64,000 nt of DNA from SZUA-309 sp050185825 (GTDB taxonomy: Bacteria; Pseudomonadota; Gammaproteobacteria; Pseudomonadales; Azotimanducaceae). Within the stretch, counting starts at the first letter, position 1, and every line of letters begins with the position of its first letter. Below are positions 18,191-26,319 of this stretch, piece after piece. Where the stretch lies: positions 124,001 through 188,000 of the forward strand of contig JBFWZA010000001.1 in NCBI GenBank assembly GCA_050185825.1, in the 5' to 3' direction. The translations under genes were made by a program, and so were the position numbers. The notes beneath the pieces were generated by a model. That model saw only the letters and a list, made by a program, of their open reading frames with translations, was not told the DNA's origin and did no database searches.

Positions 18191-19477
18191 GTGACCACGC
18201 GCACCGCCCACGTCGACTCCTACTATGCCGCCACCCGCAACGACACCGTGGAAAGGCCAATACTCGAGGAACACCTGGCAGCGGACGTCTGCATCGTCGG
18301 CGCCGGCTTCAGCGGGGTGTCTGCGGCGCTGCACCTGGCGGAGGCCGGCTTCACCGTTGTGCTGCTGGAAGCGGCCCGGGTGGGCTTCGGCGCGTCGGGC
18401 CGCAACGGCGGCCAGCTCGTGAACAGTTACAGCCGCGACATCGACGTCATCGAACGGCGCTACGGCAAGAAAACGGGCCAGGCGCTGGGTCAAATGGCCT
18501 TCGAAGGCGGCAACATCATCCGGGAGCGGATCGCCCGCTACGACATCCGCTGCGACCACAAACCGGGCGGCATCTTCGCCGCGTTCAACCACAAGCAGCT
18601 CAGGGAGCTCACCGAGCAGAAGGCTCTCTGGGAACGGTTCGGCCACCAGCAGCTCGAGCTGCTCGACGCCAACGCCATCCGCGCTCACATCCAGTCCGAG
18701 CGCTATGTGGGCGGGCTGCTCGACCACAGCGGCGGCCACGTCCACCCCCTGAACCTGCTGCTCGGGCAGCTCGCCGCCTTCGAATCCCTGGGTGGACGCG
18801 TGTTCGAAGACTCGCAAGTGACCAGCCTGGACCGGGGCGAGCCATCGGTGGTCCGTACCGCCAGCGGGCAGGTCACCGCCCGCTACGTGCTGCTCGCCGG
18901 CAACGCCTACATGGCGGGGCTGATCCCGGAGCTCGCGGCCAAGTCCATGCCCTGCGGCACCCAGATCGCCGTCACCGAGCCGCTCCCGGAAGCCGTCAGC
19001 CAGGCGCTCCTCCCACACGGGCACTGCGTGGAAGACTGCAACTACAAGCTCGACTACTACCGTATGACCGCGGACAACCGCCTGCTCTACGGCGGCGGTG
19101 TCACCTACGGCGGCGGCGATCCGGCCTCCATCGAGCGCTTCATCCGCGGCCATCTGGAGAAGACCTTTCCCCAGCTCGAGGGCGTGCGCTTCGACTACAC
19201 CTGGGGTGGAGATTTTCTGCTGACATTGAGCCGCATGCCGCAGTTCGGGCGGCTGACCCCGAGCATCTACTACACCCAGGGCTACAGCGGCCACGGCGTG
19301 ACCACGACCCACCTCGCCGGCCGCCTGGTGGCCGAAGCGCTGCAGGGTCAGGCGGAGCGATTCGACGCCTTCGCGCGGCTGAAGCACCTGCCGTTCCCGG
19401 GTGGACGGCTGTTCCGGGTGCCGTACACGGCCATGGGGGCGCTGTACTACGGGCTGCGGGACACGCTCGGCGTGTAA
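18191..19477 (+). CDS. puuB: Gamma-glutamylputrescine oxidoreductase-like flavoprotein
   Basis: A FAD-dependent DAO-family oxidase that follows PuuB closely. After a short TxxxVDSYYAATRND N-terminus come the dinucleotide fold VCIVGAGFSGVSAALHLAEAG, then LLEAARVGFGASGRNGGQ and NSYSRDIDVIERRYG. The C-terminal TQGYSGHGVTTTHLAGR is the flavin-binding landmark. The GTG at 18191, preceded by GGAG, gives 428 residues, matching E. coli PuuB (~426); upstream in-frame starts at 18161 and 18134 look less likely. PuuB oxidises gamma-glutamylputrescine in putrescine catabolism. The other puu genes are absent here, but homospermidine synthase lies close by. Confidence 0.8.
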   Translation: MTTRTAHVDSYYAATRNDTVERPILEEHLAADVCIVGAGFSGVSAALHLAEAGFTVVLLEAARVGFGASGRNGGQLVNSYSRDIDVIERRYGKKTGQALGQMAFEGGNIIRERIARYDIRCDHKPGGIFAAFNHKQLRELTEQKALWERFGHQQLELLDANAIRAHIQSERYVGGLLDHSGGHVHPLNLLLGQLAAFESLGGRVFEDSQVTSLDRGEPSVVRTASGQVTARYVLLAGNAYMAGLIPELAAKSMPCGTQIAVTEPLPEAVSQALLPHGHCVEDCNYKLDYYRMTADNRLLYGGGVTYGGGDPASIERFIRGHLEKTFPQLEGVRFDYTWGGDFLLTLSRMPQFGRLTPSIYYTQGYSGHGVTTTHLAGRLVAEALQGQAERFDAFARLKHLPFPGGRLFRVPYTAMGALYYGLRDTLGV

Positions 19478-19487
19478 CGCCTTGCGC

Positions 19488-19892
19488 TCAGACCATGGCG
19501 CCGATGATCACGCCCATCAGAATCGAGTAGGCGACCCGATAGCCGGACTGGATCAGGAACAGGCGCATGCCCCACCGGCAGAAGGCCGTGTCGGACGCCA
19601 TCGCCGTGGCAATGAAGCCGACGCCGGTAACAAGCCCGAACACCGCGCCGCCCGCAGCCGTGCCGATTTCCAGCGCGATCATGAGCCAGGCCATCACCAC
19701 GCAGGTGAGCAGCGCGGTGAAGAAGCTGACCACGAAGGGTGTGGGCGATGGCTCGAGCTCGTCCGTCGACTTGCCGAGCGCGGCGAGCCACGCGTTTCCG
19801 AACAGCGGTCCGTACCAGACGCCACCGAGCGCGAACGCGGCCACCGTAGCAAACAGAATGGCCAGCCAGTTGCCGGCAATGACTTCGAACAT
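19488..19892 (-). CDS. DUF1761 membrane protein
   Basis: A 134-residue integral membrane protein with about four helices and the family marker ALGGVWYGPLFGNAWLAA after the first helix. DUF1761 proteins are widespread and uncharacterised. The start at 19892 is fixed by an AGGAGG ribosome site 7 nt upstream; the open frame continues to 20051 but without a membrane-protein pattern. It lies 14 bp downstream of homospermidine synthase on the same strand, so the two are probably one operon, and ends convergently with the puuB-like gene. Confidence 0.8.
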   Translation of the reverse strand: MFEVIAGNWLAILFATVAAFALGGVWYGPLFGNAWLAALGKSTDELEPSPTPFVVSFFTALLTCVVMAWLMIALEIGTAAGGAVFGLVTGVGFIATAMASDTAFCRWGMRLFLIQSGYRVAYSILMGVIIGAMV

Positions 19893-19906
19893 CGGCTTCC
19901 TCCTCT

Positions 19907-21337
19907 CTAAGACGCCAGCACGTTGATGAACTGCCAGGGATCGGACTCGTCGACCTCCTCGTCGAACTTGCTCCAGCGGTTGGCGAGAGGATGCCAGTCC
20001 GTGTAGTGCCCTTCCACCGGGCCGAGATAGGGCTTCTGGATGGCGAGGCACCGTGCGTGGTCCATCTCTTCCGCCTCGACGATACCGGCCTTCGGGTTCT
20101 CCAGCGCCCAGACCATGCCGGCAAGAACCGCCGAGGTCACCTGAAGCCCGGTGGCATTCTGGTAAGGCGCCAGCTCCCGCGTTTCCGCCATCGACAGGCG
20201 CGAGCCGTACCAGTAGGCGTTCTTCGCATGCCCGTAGAGCAGCACGCCGAGTTCGTCGATACCACCGATCACCTCCGTCTCATCGATGATCTTGTGGGTC
20301 GACTGCACCACGCCGCTACCGAAGGTCTCGTGCAACGAGAGCACCGCGTCATTGCACGGGTGATATGCGTAGTGGCAGGTGGGACGGAAATCCGGGTCGG
20401 CCGGATCGCCGAGCGTGAAATAGTCGGCAATCGAGATCGACTCGTTGTGCGTCACCAGAAACCCGTACTGGGCACCCGGCGTGGGGCACCAGCTGTGCAC
20501 CCGGGTGAGCCCGCCCGGGATATCCAGATAGATGGCGGCGCGGCAGCCGGAGTCGTGACGCCGGCCGTTCTCCGGCAGCCACTTCTCGTGGGTGCCCCAG
20601 CCGAGCTCCGCGGGCTGGAAGCTCTCCGCCAGGAACCCCTCCACCGACCAGGTGTTCACGAACGTGCCGATGGGCTTTGGCGTGTGCACGTACTGGGTGT
20701 CGCGCTCGGCGATGTGCACGCCCTTCACCCCGAGATCGCGCATCAGCGTTGCCCAGTCCGCACGGGTCTGCGGATTCGCCTCCGTGCCATCGAGATCGCG
20801 CGCAAGGTTGAGCAGCGCTTCCTTCACGAACCAGCTCACCATGCCCGGGTTCGCGCCACAGCAGGAGATGGCCGTGGTGCCGCCCGGATTGGCCGCCTTT
20901 TCGGCGCGCACCCTCTCCCGCAGCGCGTAGTTGGTGCGCGCCGCCAGCGGCTGATCAGTGTTGAAATAGAATCCCGGCCAGGGCTCCACCACCGTGTCGA
21001 TGTAGAGCACGCCGAGCTCGCGACAGAGCTTCATCACGTCCAGGCTGTCCGTGTCCACGGACACGTTCACCACGAAGCCCTGCCCCTTCTCGCCCGCGAA
21101 GAGGCCACCGAGCAGCGCACGGTAGTTGTCGCGGGTGAGTGCCTGCTCGATGAGGCGCACGCGACGCTGCTTGAGAAAGGTCCGGTGCTCCGGCTCGGGA
21201 TCGATCACGCAGAGTCGCCGGTTATCGTAGGAGAAGTGGCGCTCGATGAGCGGCAGCACGCCGCGGCCGATGGAGCCGAAGCCGATCATGACGATCGGAC
21301 CGGTGATGGTGCCGTGCTCGGGCCAGTGCTTGCTCAA
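19907..21337 (-). CDS. hss: Homospermidine synthase
   Basis: A 476-residue homospermidine synthase of the bacterial saccharopine-dehydrogenase-like type. It has an N-terminal NAD-binding fold with VMIGFGSIGRGVLPLI, the conserved TVVEPWPGFYF, SCCGANPGMVSWFVKEAL and the later HAKNAYWYGSRL. The enzyme makes sym-homospermidine from two putrescine units (or putrescine plus spermidine) with NAD+ as a catalytic cofactor. Length is normal for the family. It leads a likely two-gene operon with the DUF1761 protein and sits opposite a putrescine-catabolism flavoprotein, so this stretch deals with polyamines. Confidence 0.9.
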   Translation of the reverse strand: MSKHWPEHGTITGPIVMIGFGSIGRGVLPLIERHFSYDNRRLCVIDPEPEHRTFLKQRRVRLIEQALTRDNYRALLGGLFAGEKGQGFVVNVSVDTDSLDVMKLCRELGVLYIDTVVEPWPGFYFNTDQPLAARTNYALRERVRAEKAANPGGTTAISCCGANPGMVSWFVKEALLNLARDLDGTEANPQTRADWATLMRDLGVKGVHIAERDTQYVHTPKPIGTFVNTWSVEGFLAESFQPAELGWGTHEKWLPENGRRHDSGCRAAIYLDIPGGLTRVHSWCPTPGAQYGFLVTHNESISIADYFTLGDPADPDFRPTCHYAYHPCNDAVLSLHETFGSGVVQSTHKIIDETEVIGGIDELGVLLYGHAKNAYWYGSRLSMAETRELAPYQNATGLQVTSAVLAGMVWALENPKAGIVEAEEMDHARCLAIQKPYLGPVEGHYTDWHPLANRWSKFDEEVDESDPWQFINVLAS

Positions 21338-21382
21338 AAAGGTTGCTCCCCGTCTGCGCGCATGGAAGCGCAGGGAGCGAGT

Positions 21383-21991
21383 CTACTCTACGAGCAGTGG
21401 GATATCAGGCGCCCGGGCAGCCTCACGCGCCGTTCGCACGAGCCGCTCGAGGTCCGCCTCGAGCTCTGCTTCCGTGTCGTAAGTCGCTGACGTCCAGAGC
21501 ACCCGGTTATTGCCGGCGCGGATCTCGAAGCAGAAGCCATTGGAGTCGTCGCTTCTCCGCTGATAGCGGTCTTCCAGAACCATGGACCGGCTCAGCGACT
21601 GCATTCCGCCGCGCGCGCCCTTCGCGTCGGCGTAGCCGCGGCTGGTGAGAATGGCCTCGCCGCTCGCGGACAGCAGCCGGAAACGCCTGCTGCCATCGGT
21701 GTCCGTAAACAGCTCGAACCGCGCGCGGCCCGCCGTGTCCTGGGGTTCTGATCTGTTCTGAGTCGGCGCAGCCCTGGAAACCAGGGTTTCAGGTGACCGG
21801 ACACCGCGGTTTTGGAGCGGAGTCGCGGAACCTGTCAATCGCCTGACCCCGCTCTGAGTCAGGGTCACCCAGACCTTCAAGGCCGTGTTCTGCATCACCA
21901 CTGCCGTCATGGCGCCTTCAAACAGCGCCTGCTTCAGGAGGCTGCCGCCCCCAATTGGTGCGTGCTCATGCATGTTCGACACGGTGCTCAC
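21383..21991 (-). CDS. DUF1508 (YegP-like) protein with odd N-terminus
   Basis: The last ~115 residues hold two DUF1508 repeats as in YegP: RFELFTDTDGSRRFRLLSASG then GYADAKGARGG, and GFCFEIRAGNNRVLWTSATYD. YegP-like proteins are small and of unknown function. The first ~85 residues do not fit the family and are rich in Thr, Ser, Gln and Arg. The corresponding DNA contains short inverted stretches such as TGGAAACC-AG-GGTTTCA, so the N-terminus may be translated intergenic repeat. Start is therefore uncertain: GTG at 21991 is the longest, ATG at 21973 and TTG at 21838 are alternatives. Confidence 0.6.
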   Translation of the reverse strand: MSTVSNMHEHAPIGGGSLLKQALFEGAMTAVVMQNTALKVWVTLTQSGVRRLTGSATPLQNRGVRSPETLVSRAAPTQNRSEPQDTAGRARFELFTDTDGSRRFRLLSASGEAILTSRGYADAKGARGGMQSLSRSMVLEDRYQRRSDDSNGFCFEIRAGNNRVLWTSATYDTEAELEADLERLVRTAREAARAPDIPLLVE

Positions 21992-22079
21992 CTCTTCGAA
22001 TTTGCGGCGATGGTACGCGGAGTAGAAAGGAATGTTTGGGACTTCGATCGGATATTTCGGAACTGCGCGATCGAAGTCT

Positions 22080-23222
22080 CTACTTCATCCTCCAGACATT
22101 GGGCCAGCCATGTCGCACCGGCTCCCTGAACCGCGAGTCGTCATCCTGATCGATACCATCCACGCTGTGGCGGATGTCGTCGGTGACGCGGCCCTGCAAG
22201 TAGTAGCTGTGCTCCACCAGTCCGGTCACGATCGGCGTGCAGTCAATCTGATGGACTCGCCCATCCAGCTCGGCCGGACGGTTCGCCCCTCGCAATCCAA
22301 GACGATCAGTGTTTCCCTTGGTGTGATCCGAGATTGGCATCGATAGATCACCCGCGTTGTGGTAGATGCTCACCTGCCCCGCCATCTCCGGTAACCGCCG
22401 AAGGCCTTTTCCGGGTTCGAAAACGTCATCTGCTACGTCCGGCGCGCAGAGAAATACCTGATCGAACAATCGCGGGGGCTTACCGCCGACGGAGAATTCC
22501 TCAGTCCGCTTCAAAGCATTCTGCAGCACGTAGTTACCCATGGAATGGCAGAGCAGGTGAATGGACTGACGGCACAACTCCTGATCGCTCTTTCGAGCTT
22601 CACGCCAGATCTCCACGAGATAGTCCCGCAGCTTGAGGAACCCTCGACCGATGGACGCGCCCGAAGCTTCTGCGTCGTTCCGGTCCGAGAAGTACGACCA
22701 GAACGGAATCTTCTTGCCGTCGGACGGCCACGTGAACAGCACCACCTTGACCCGCTTGCCATCCGTAGGGATGTTGCGGTTGAGCATGAGCTCGAGACTC
22801 ATTGCAGACGCCACGGCTGACCACCAGCCCACACTGAATCCGTGGATGTAGACAAGCACGTCGCATCCAAGCTGCATGTCGTCCTTGAGCTCCGAAAACA
22901 GCCGCTGTGACCCGAACACGGCTTCGGGTTGACGCGAGTCTGAGGTCTCCTTGTCCAGTACCTCCTCGAACGCTTCGATTGTCGCCGTTCTGCGCTTTTT
23001 CTCGAGGTACTCGGCCAGCTTCAGCCCATCACCAATCCCGAGGTTAGTCTTCCGACGCAGCGCTTTTGAGATGTCATCTTCATCAGCCTGCAGCACGACC
23101 TGGCCAAATCGAAGATTCTCCGTTCCGTCCTCGCTGACGTCATTGCCATATCCGGTAGGACGCCAGCGGTTCTTTCCCGTGTGGCCGCGGTTGGTTGCGT
23201 AGTAGAGCGTCAGATCAACCAT
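22080..23222 (-). CDS. DUF900-type alpha/beta hydrolase
   Basis: A 380-residue protein with the DUF900 (PF05990) alpha/beta hydrolase layout. An N-terminal YYATNRGH precedes the hydrolase core, DVLVYIHGFSVGW gives the oxyanion strand, LLCHSMGNYVLQNAL is the nucleophile elbow (GxSxG as CHSMG), and FLCAPDV follows. Probably a lipase- or esterase-like enzyme in the cytoplasm. The start at 23222 is set by AAGGAGG upstream; the frame is open to 23327 without similarity. It is the last chromosomal gene before the island, about 250 bp from the left attachment repeat. Confidence 0.78.
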   Translation of the reverse strand: MVDLTLYYATNRGHTGKNRWRPTGYGNDVSEDGTENLRFGQVVLQADEDDISKALRRKTNLGIGDGLKLAEYLEKKRRTATIEAFEEVLDKETSDSRQPEAVFGSQRLFSELKDDMQLGCDVLVYIHGFSVGWWSAVASAMSLELMLNRNIPTDGKRVKVVLFTWPSDGKKIPFWSYFSDRNDAEASGASIGRGFLKLRDYLVEIWREARKSDQELCRQSIHLLCHSMGNYVLQNALKRTEEFSVGGKPPRLFDQVFLCAPDVADDVFEPGKGLRRLPEMAGQVSIYHNAGDLSMPISDHTKGNTDRLGLRGANRPAELDGRVHQIDCTPIVTGLVEHSYYLQGRVTDDIRHSVDGIDQDDDSRFREPVRHGWPNVWRMK

Positions 23223-23478
23223 GCTTACGCCTCCTTGCTGTCTGCTCCCTGTACGCGTCGACCACTGCAGCGGTCCGAACCACACCGACGTGGGATCGAA
23301 AGCAGTGGTGACTAGAATGGGCGGCACCCCCTTCCCCGACAGGAGTGACCGCCCAGATGGTATGCGTGTTCACGACGGTATTGAAGTGTCGTGCAACTGT
23401 GGAGACCGGGCTTGGCAGTTACTGAGGAATAAAAGTCCGGAGAAAGTTACCCATATGTCCGGGCAGCACCGGGTGGAA
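23223..23478. other. Chromosomal intergenic space left of the island
   Basis: No credible gene is seen. It holds the promoter side of the DUF900 gene and, before insertion, was the 3' flank of the tRNA-Asp gene. A short open frame crossing into the attachment repeat (23221-23550) is not gene-like. Confidence 0.6.
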
Positions 23479-23507
23479 ATGGCGGAGCGGACGGGACTCG
23501 AACCCGC
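23479..23507. repeat. attL: 29-bp copy of the tRNA-Asp 3' end
   Basis: Identical over 29 bp to 42586-42614, which is the 3' end (acceptor strand, CCA and T-arm) of tRNA-Asp. The sequences differ immediately beyond the 29 bp on the element side. This is the displaced fragment left by site-specific insertion into the tRNA. Confidence 0.92.
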
Positions 23508-23595
23508 CTCCAGAGCACGCAGGTGTACGCGCAGGTGTTTAACTCTTTGATTTATCACGGTTACATACCTTCTCGTACGCAGACGCACACAACTG

Positions 23596-23618
23596 GTGTG
23601 CGCAAAAGTGTGCGCAAA
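23596..23618. repeat. Left paired GTGTGCGCAAA repeats (candidate arm sites)
   Basis: Two perfect 11-bp copies of GTGTGCGCAAA start at 23596 and 23608, 12 bp apart, about 90 bp inside attL. An inverted half (GCACAC) lies just upstream, forming GCACAC-AACTG-GTGTGC. The same motif in the same orientation is paired at the other end of the island (42523-42541), as expected for integrase or Xis arm-type binding sites. Confidence 0.65.
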
Positions 23619-23683
23619 CAAATGCTGACTACATGGCCGATGAGTAGACGCTGAAGTCGAAGGAAAGCCCTATCTACAACCAT

Positions 23684-24406
23684 CTAATTAGGCACAGAAA
23701 ACTGGAGCCCCACCGTTCGACACAGCCGTTCGGCTAGCTCTGCTGCTGGCTCCCATCCGCCACAACATTCGGGGCTAAGAGCTACAGTAACCACGCATAC
23801 GTTATCGCTGTTGAGGGCACGACTAACTAGATCGAAAACCTCGGCAACAAAATTGTCCGAGTACAGTGGTCGATAACCATCGTCGAAGCGAAAGAAAAAA
23901 AAGTCCAAATCCAGATTCAGTATTACTGGATTTTCACCTTCAATCGCATTTTCGAGCATCTGAGGCAGGTCTCTGGCCTCAATCTCCTCTATGAAGCCTT
24001 TCGGCTTCGTTCCGACTCGATGCGTCGCACACCAGAGGTCAACGATGCGGTCCTCATAGATTTCAAGAAAATTCGAAAGATAATTATCCCATCGAATCGC
24101 AGGAACGCTGATTGCAGGGTCCTTGTAACCGATCGACAGATACTCATTCAGATCGAGTTTGCCAACGTTCGTTGTATCTAAGTTCCACTGGTCAACATTC
24201 GAGCCAGCGGTATCGTAGTGCTCGTCCACATGAACAATCCGCAGATCAGATCGATTGCCAATCTCCTGTAGCCAACACCACATAGCCGCTCGGTGGTTAT
24301 CCATGATGTAGACCTTGCCGCACCTCCATAGCAAGTTCAGGTTCATCGCGCTGGAGACGTTTCTCCCAGCAAAAGGAAATACCCACCGACAAGCTCGTTC
24401 ATTCAC
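23684..24406 (-). CDS. UPF0489-family protein (arginase-like fold suspected)
   Basis: A 240-residue protein with UPF0489 (C5orf22-like) signatures: VYIMDNHRAAMWCW at 32-45, IVHVDEHYDT at 57-66 and NLDLDFFFF near 164-172. These His/Asp clusters (H38, H59, D61, H63, D65, then DLD) resemble a metal site of arginase/deacetylase-like folds, so a metal-dependent hydrolase is plausible but unproven. The start is GTG at 24406; ATG at 24346 (residue 21) is an alternative. It is downstream of the coupled soluble/membrane pair on the same strand, 121 bp away, at the left end of the island. Confidence 0.7.
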   Translation of the reverse strand: MNERACRWVFPFAGRNVSSAMNLNLLWRCGKVYIMDNHRAAMWCWLQEIGNRSDLRIVHVDEHYDTAGSNVDQWNLDTTNVGKLDLNEYLSIGYKDPAISVPAIRWDNYLSNFLEIYEDRIVDLWCATHRVGTKPKGFIEEIEARDLPQMLENAIEGENPVILNLDLDFFFFRFDDGYRPLYSDNFVAEVFDLVSRALNSDNVCVVTVALSPECCGGWEPAAELAERLCRTVGLQFSVPN

Positions 24407-24527
24407 GTCTCTACCCTACTCTCGAGATAAAAACAGCCACGCCATCTTTTCCTCATGGTACGTGGTCCTATTCATTCAGTGTGCACATTCTTTGCTGTTG
24501 GCGATCAATCACAGCCGGATCTGTGGA

Positions 24528-25046
24528 TCAACTGTTTTTGCGTTCCGCCGTACGAATTTCGGATTTGACGAGCAGCATGCTCTGAGCGCCAAGGACAACG
24601 TGCCAGCACTCGCGGATGGTGAGGCTAGAGAGAAAAAAAACGAATGTCCTAGCTGAAAGCGATAAAGCTGAATTTGGTGGTATGTACTCCCTGAGAAATC
24701 CCAAACCTGCAAGCCCCCAAAGACAGAGTGTAGTTAGGACCACAAGGATTGCAGTCTGATAGACGAAAACGTATTCCCGCAGCCCACCCGGATGTTCTTC
24801 CGAGACCCTCTGGATTTCTTCTGTCTGCAACAGCGCATTCGCGTTTCCACCCCACGCGAAGCAGAGACCGATGAATATCCCGGCGAGCGGTAGCAACACA
24901 CTATTCGCAGCTATCTGCAACTCAACTGGTACCAGCCATGCCAGAGTGAATCCGACCGTCAGATGTAGCACGAGCCAGCCATCTACAAAGCGCCGTATCC
25001 CGCTCTTCCCAGCTTTGTTGTACAGGAGCCAAGACCAATAGTTCAT
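24528..25046 (-). CDS. Small membrane protein, coupled to upstream unknown gene
   Basis: A 172-residue integral membrane protein with about four hydrophobic helices (near residues 24-42, 46-66, 92-113 and 125-145). A short basic N-terminus carries NKAGKSGIRRFVDGW, and the C-terminus is hydrophilic. No family recognised. Its ATG overlaps the stop of the 282-residue gene by 4 bp, so the two proteins are made together. Soluble protein plus small membrane protein is a recurrent layout in anti-phage systems; that role is only inferred from the position beside hsdMSR. Confidence 0.65.
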   Translation of the reverse strand: MNYWSWLLYNKAGKSGIRRFVDGWLVLHLTVGFTLAWLVPVELQIAANSVLLPLAGIFIGLCFAWGGNANALLQTEEIQRVSEEHPGGLREYVFVYQTAILVVLTTLCLWGLAGLGFLREYIPPNSALSLSARTFVFFLSSLTIRECWHVVLGAQSMLLVKSEIRTAERKNS

Positions 25047-25891
25047 CCAACATCGCCCTCTGGCGTATCACGTACTGCTAGGTATAGCTCTCTTATACGG
25101 TTCAGGATTCTCCTCCATGCAGTTTGGCCGTCCACTTCCTCCTCCGAAAATGACACCGAATCCTTATCCATACTGCGTGTAAGAGGCTTAGAATCGGGAG
25201 TCTCTATGATTCGAGCAGTAGCATTGTTCCCGGTAGCAGCAGCGGATCGAGCAATCTCCTCCACTGATTCCTCGTCCAAATCCTCACCTGCCAGTTCCGC
25301 CCTACCCTTCGTCCCGTTAACCTTTTCTAGCGCATCCTCAAGCGGCTTTTGAAAGTCTTGGTTTACATCCCAAGGATTGGGTCGCTCGAAACTCACAGCA
25401 AGCTTCAGGATCGCGTGAGCATTACGGAGAGACGCGATAAACGAATCTGGATTCTTTATCTCACTAACCTCGAACAGGCCACGCGATATCGCTGTGCCGC
25501 CAGAATTGAGAAGTCGTTGTAGGTTGCGGGCGATCCCGTCAATCGTAGGACTGAGTCGAGTCTTTCTCGCGATAGCACAAACTTGAAAGGTCAGATCAAC
25601 AAACACATGCGTATAGGGGGAGCTCTCAAACTCGGTATCGTCAAATCGACCCAACTCCTCGTCCCACATTTCGACGACACTCGGAGTTGTTCTCCCAAGA
25701 GCGAAGTACAATCCCTCATCGCCAACCTTGGCCGTATTCCCGATGTGCCACACATAACCGGAGCGCAATTCTGAACTAGGCTTAGCCATGATCGCCTGCT
25801 CGACCATAGCTCTCGGTTCGATTGTTCCATCGACCCAATCATCCTGCCTTGGCTTGTAGAACTTTATACGGAACAGTTGAAATTCCGGCAC
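25043..25891 (-). CDS. Unknown soluble protein of a two-gene cassette
   Basis: A 282-residue protein I cannot place in a family. The N-terminal ~115 residues look like a beta-rich sensor-like domain (QLFRIKFYKPRQ, SGYVWHIGNTAKVGDEGLYF, SSPYTHVFVDLTFQVCAIA). The middle is helical (DGIARNLQRLLNSGG, FIASLRNAHAILKLAVSF). The last third is acidic and probably flexible (GEDLDEESVEEIA, SFSEEEVDG) before a short terminal helix. No catalytic motif is evident. It is coupled by a 4-bp overlap to a membrane protein and faces away from hsdM across 428 bp. Confidence 0.65.
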   Translation of the reverse strand: MPEFQLFRIKFYKPRQDDWVDGTIEPRAMVEQAIMAKPSSELRSGYVWHIGNTAKVGDEGLYFALGRTTPSVVEMWDEELGRFDDTEFESSPYTHVFVDLTFQVCAIARKTRLSPTIDGIARNLQRLLNSGGTAISRGLFEVSEIKNPDSFIASLRNAHAILKLAVSFERPNPWDVNQDFQKPLEDALEKVNGTKGRAELAGEDLDEESVEEIARSAAATGNNATARIIETPDSKPLTRSMDKDSVSFSEEEVDGQTAWRRILNRIRELYLAVRDTPEGDVG

Positions 25892-26319
25892 AACAACTCC
25901 TCAATCCAAATCGCTCCCACAGATTCCGATCTCCATCCTTCGGGACAAGCTGACGCGGATGTCTACCGGGCCCCTACGTCTCACGATTTCGGTTCCACTA
26001 GATCGATACTCGCAGGGGGATAGCAAAAAGCGCATGAATAGCGCTATCGAATAGCACGACAAGCCCCCCTCCCACAGGCTACGTGGCGGATATCCTACAT
26101 CACATTCGAACGGTTTCTATTTTTGTATTACTGCGCCACCTGCCGAGACCGATGCAGACTGCTGAAGGGTCCATCGCGGTGGGCTGCCGCGGGCATCCCG
26201 GCAACGCCTCATCGCCGGGTCCTCCCCACTTACGCCAAATCCCGCGCCTTCTGATGACCCATTCGTTTCCGATAAACTTGGTCTCCGGAAAGCGTGATAT
26301 CTAACAGTTCGGGAATGTT
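25892..26319. other. Divergent intergenic region before hsdM
   Basis: 428 bp without a credible gene between the divergent unknown cassette and hsdM, so it should carry promoters for both. A GC-rich stretch at about 26175-26230 can pair (CCCGGC with GCCGGG) and contrasts with the AT-rich surroundings. A 73-codon open frame at 26083-26304 has no gene-like features. I could not assign a convincing promoter. Confidence 0.5.

Noticed and set aside
17777..19387. A 536-codon antisense frame over the puuB-like gene and part of the Gfo/Idh/MocA gene
   Set aside because: Shadow frame; both sense genes have clear catalytic motifs.
23221..23550. A 109-codon frame across the left attachment repeat
   Set aside because: It translates a displaced tRNA fragment and has no ribosome site or gene-like composition.
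26083..26304. A 73-codon frame upstream of hsdM
   Set aside because: No motif, no ribosome site and low-complexity composition; more likely promoter and leader DNA.
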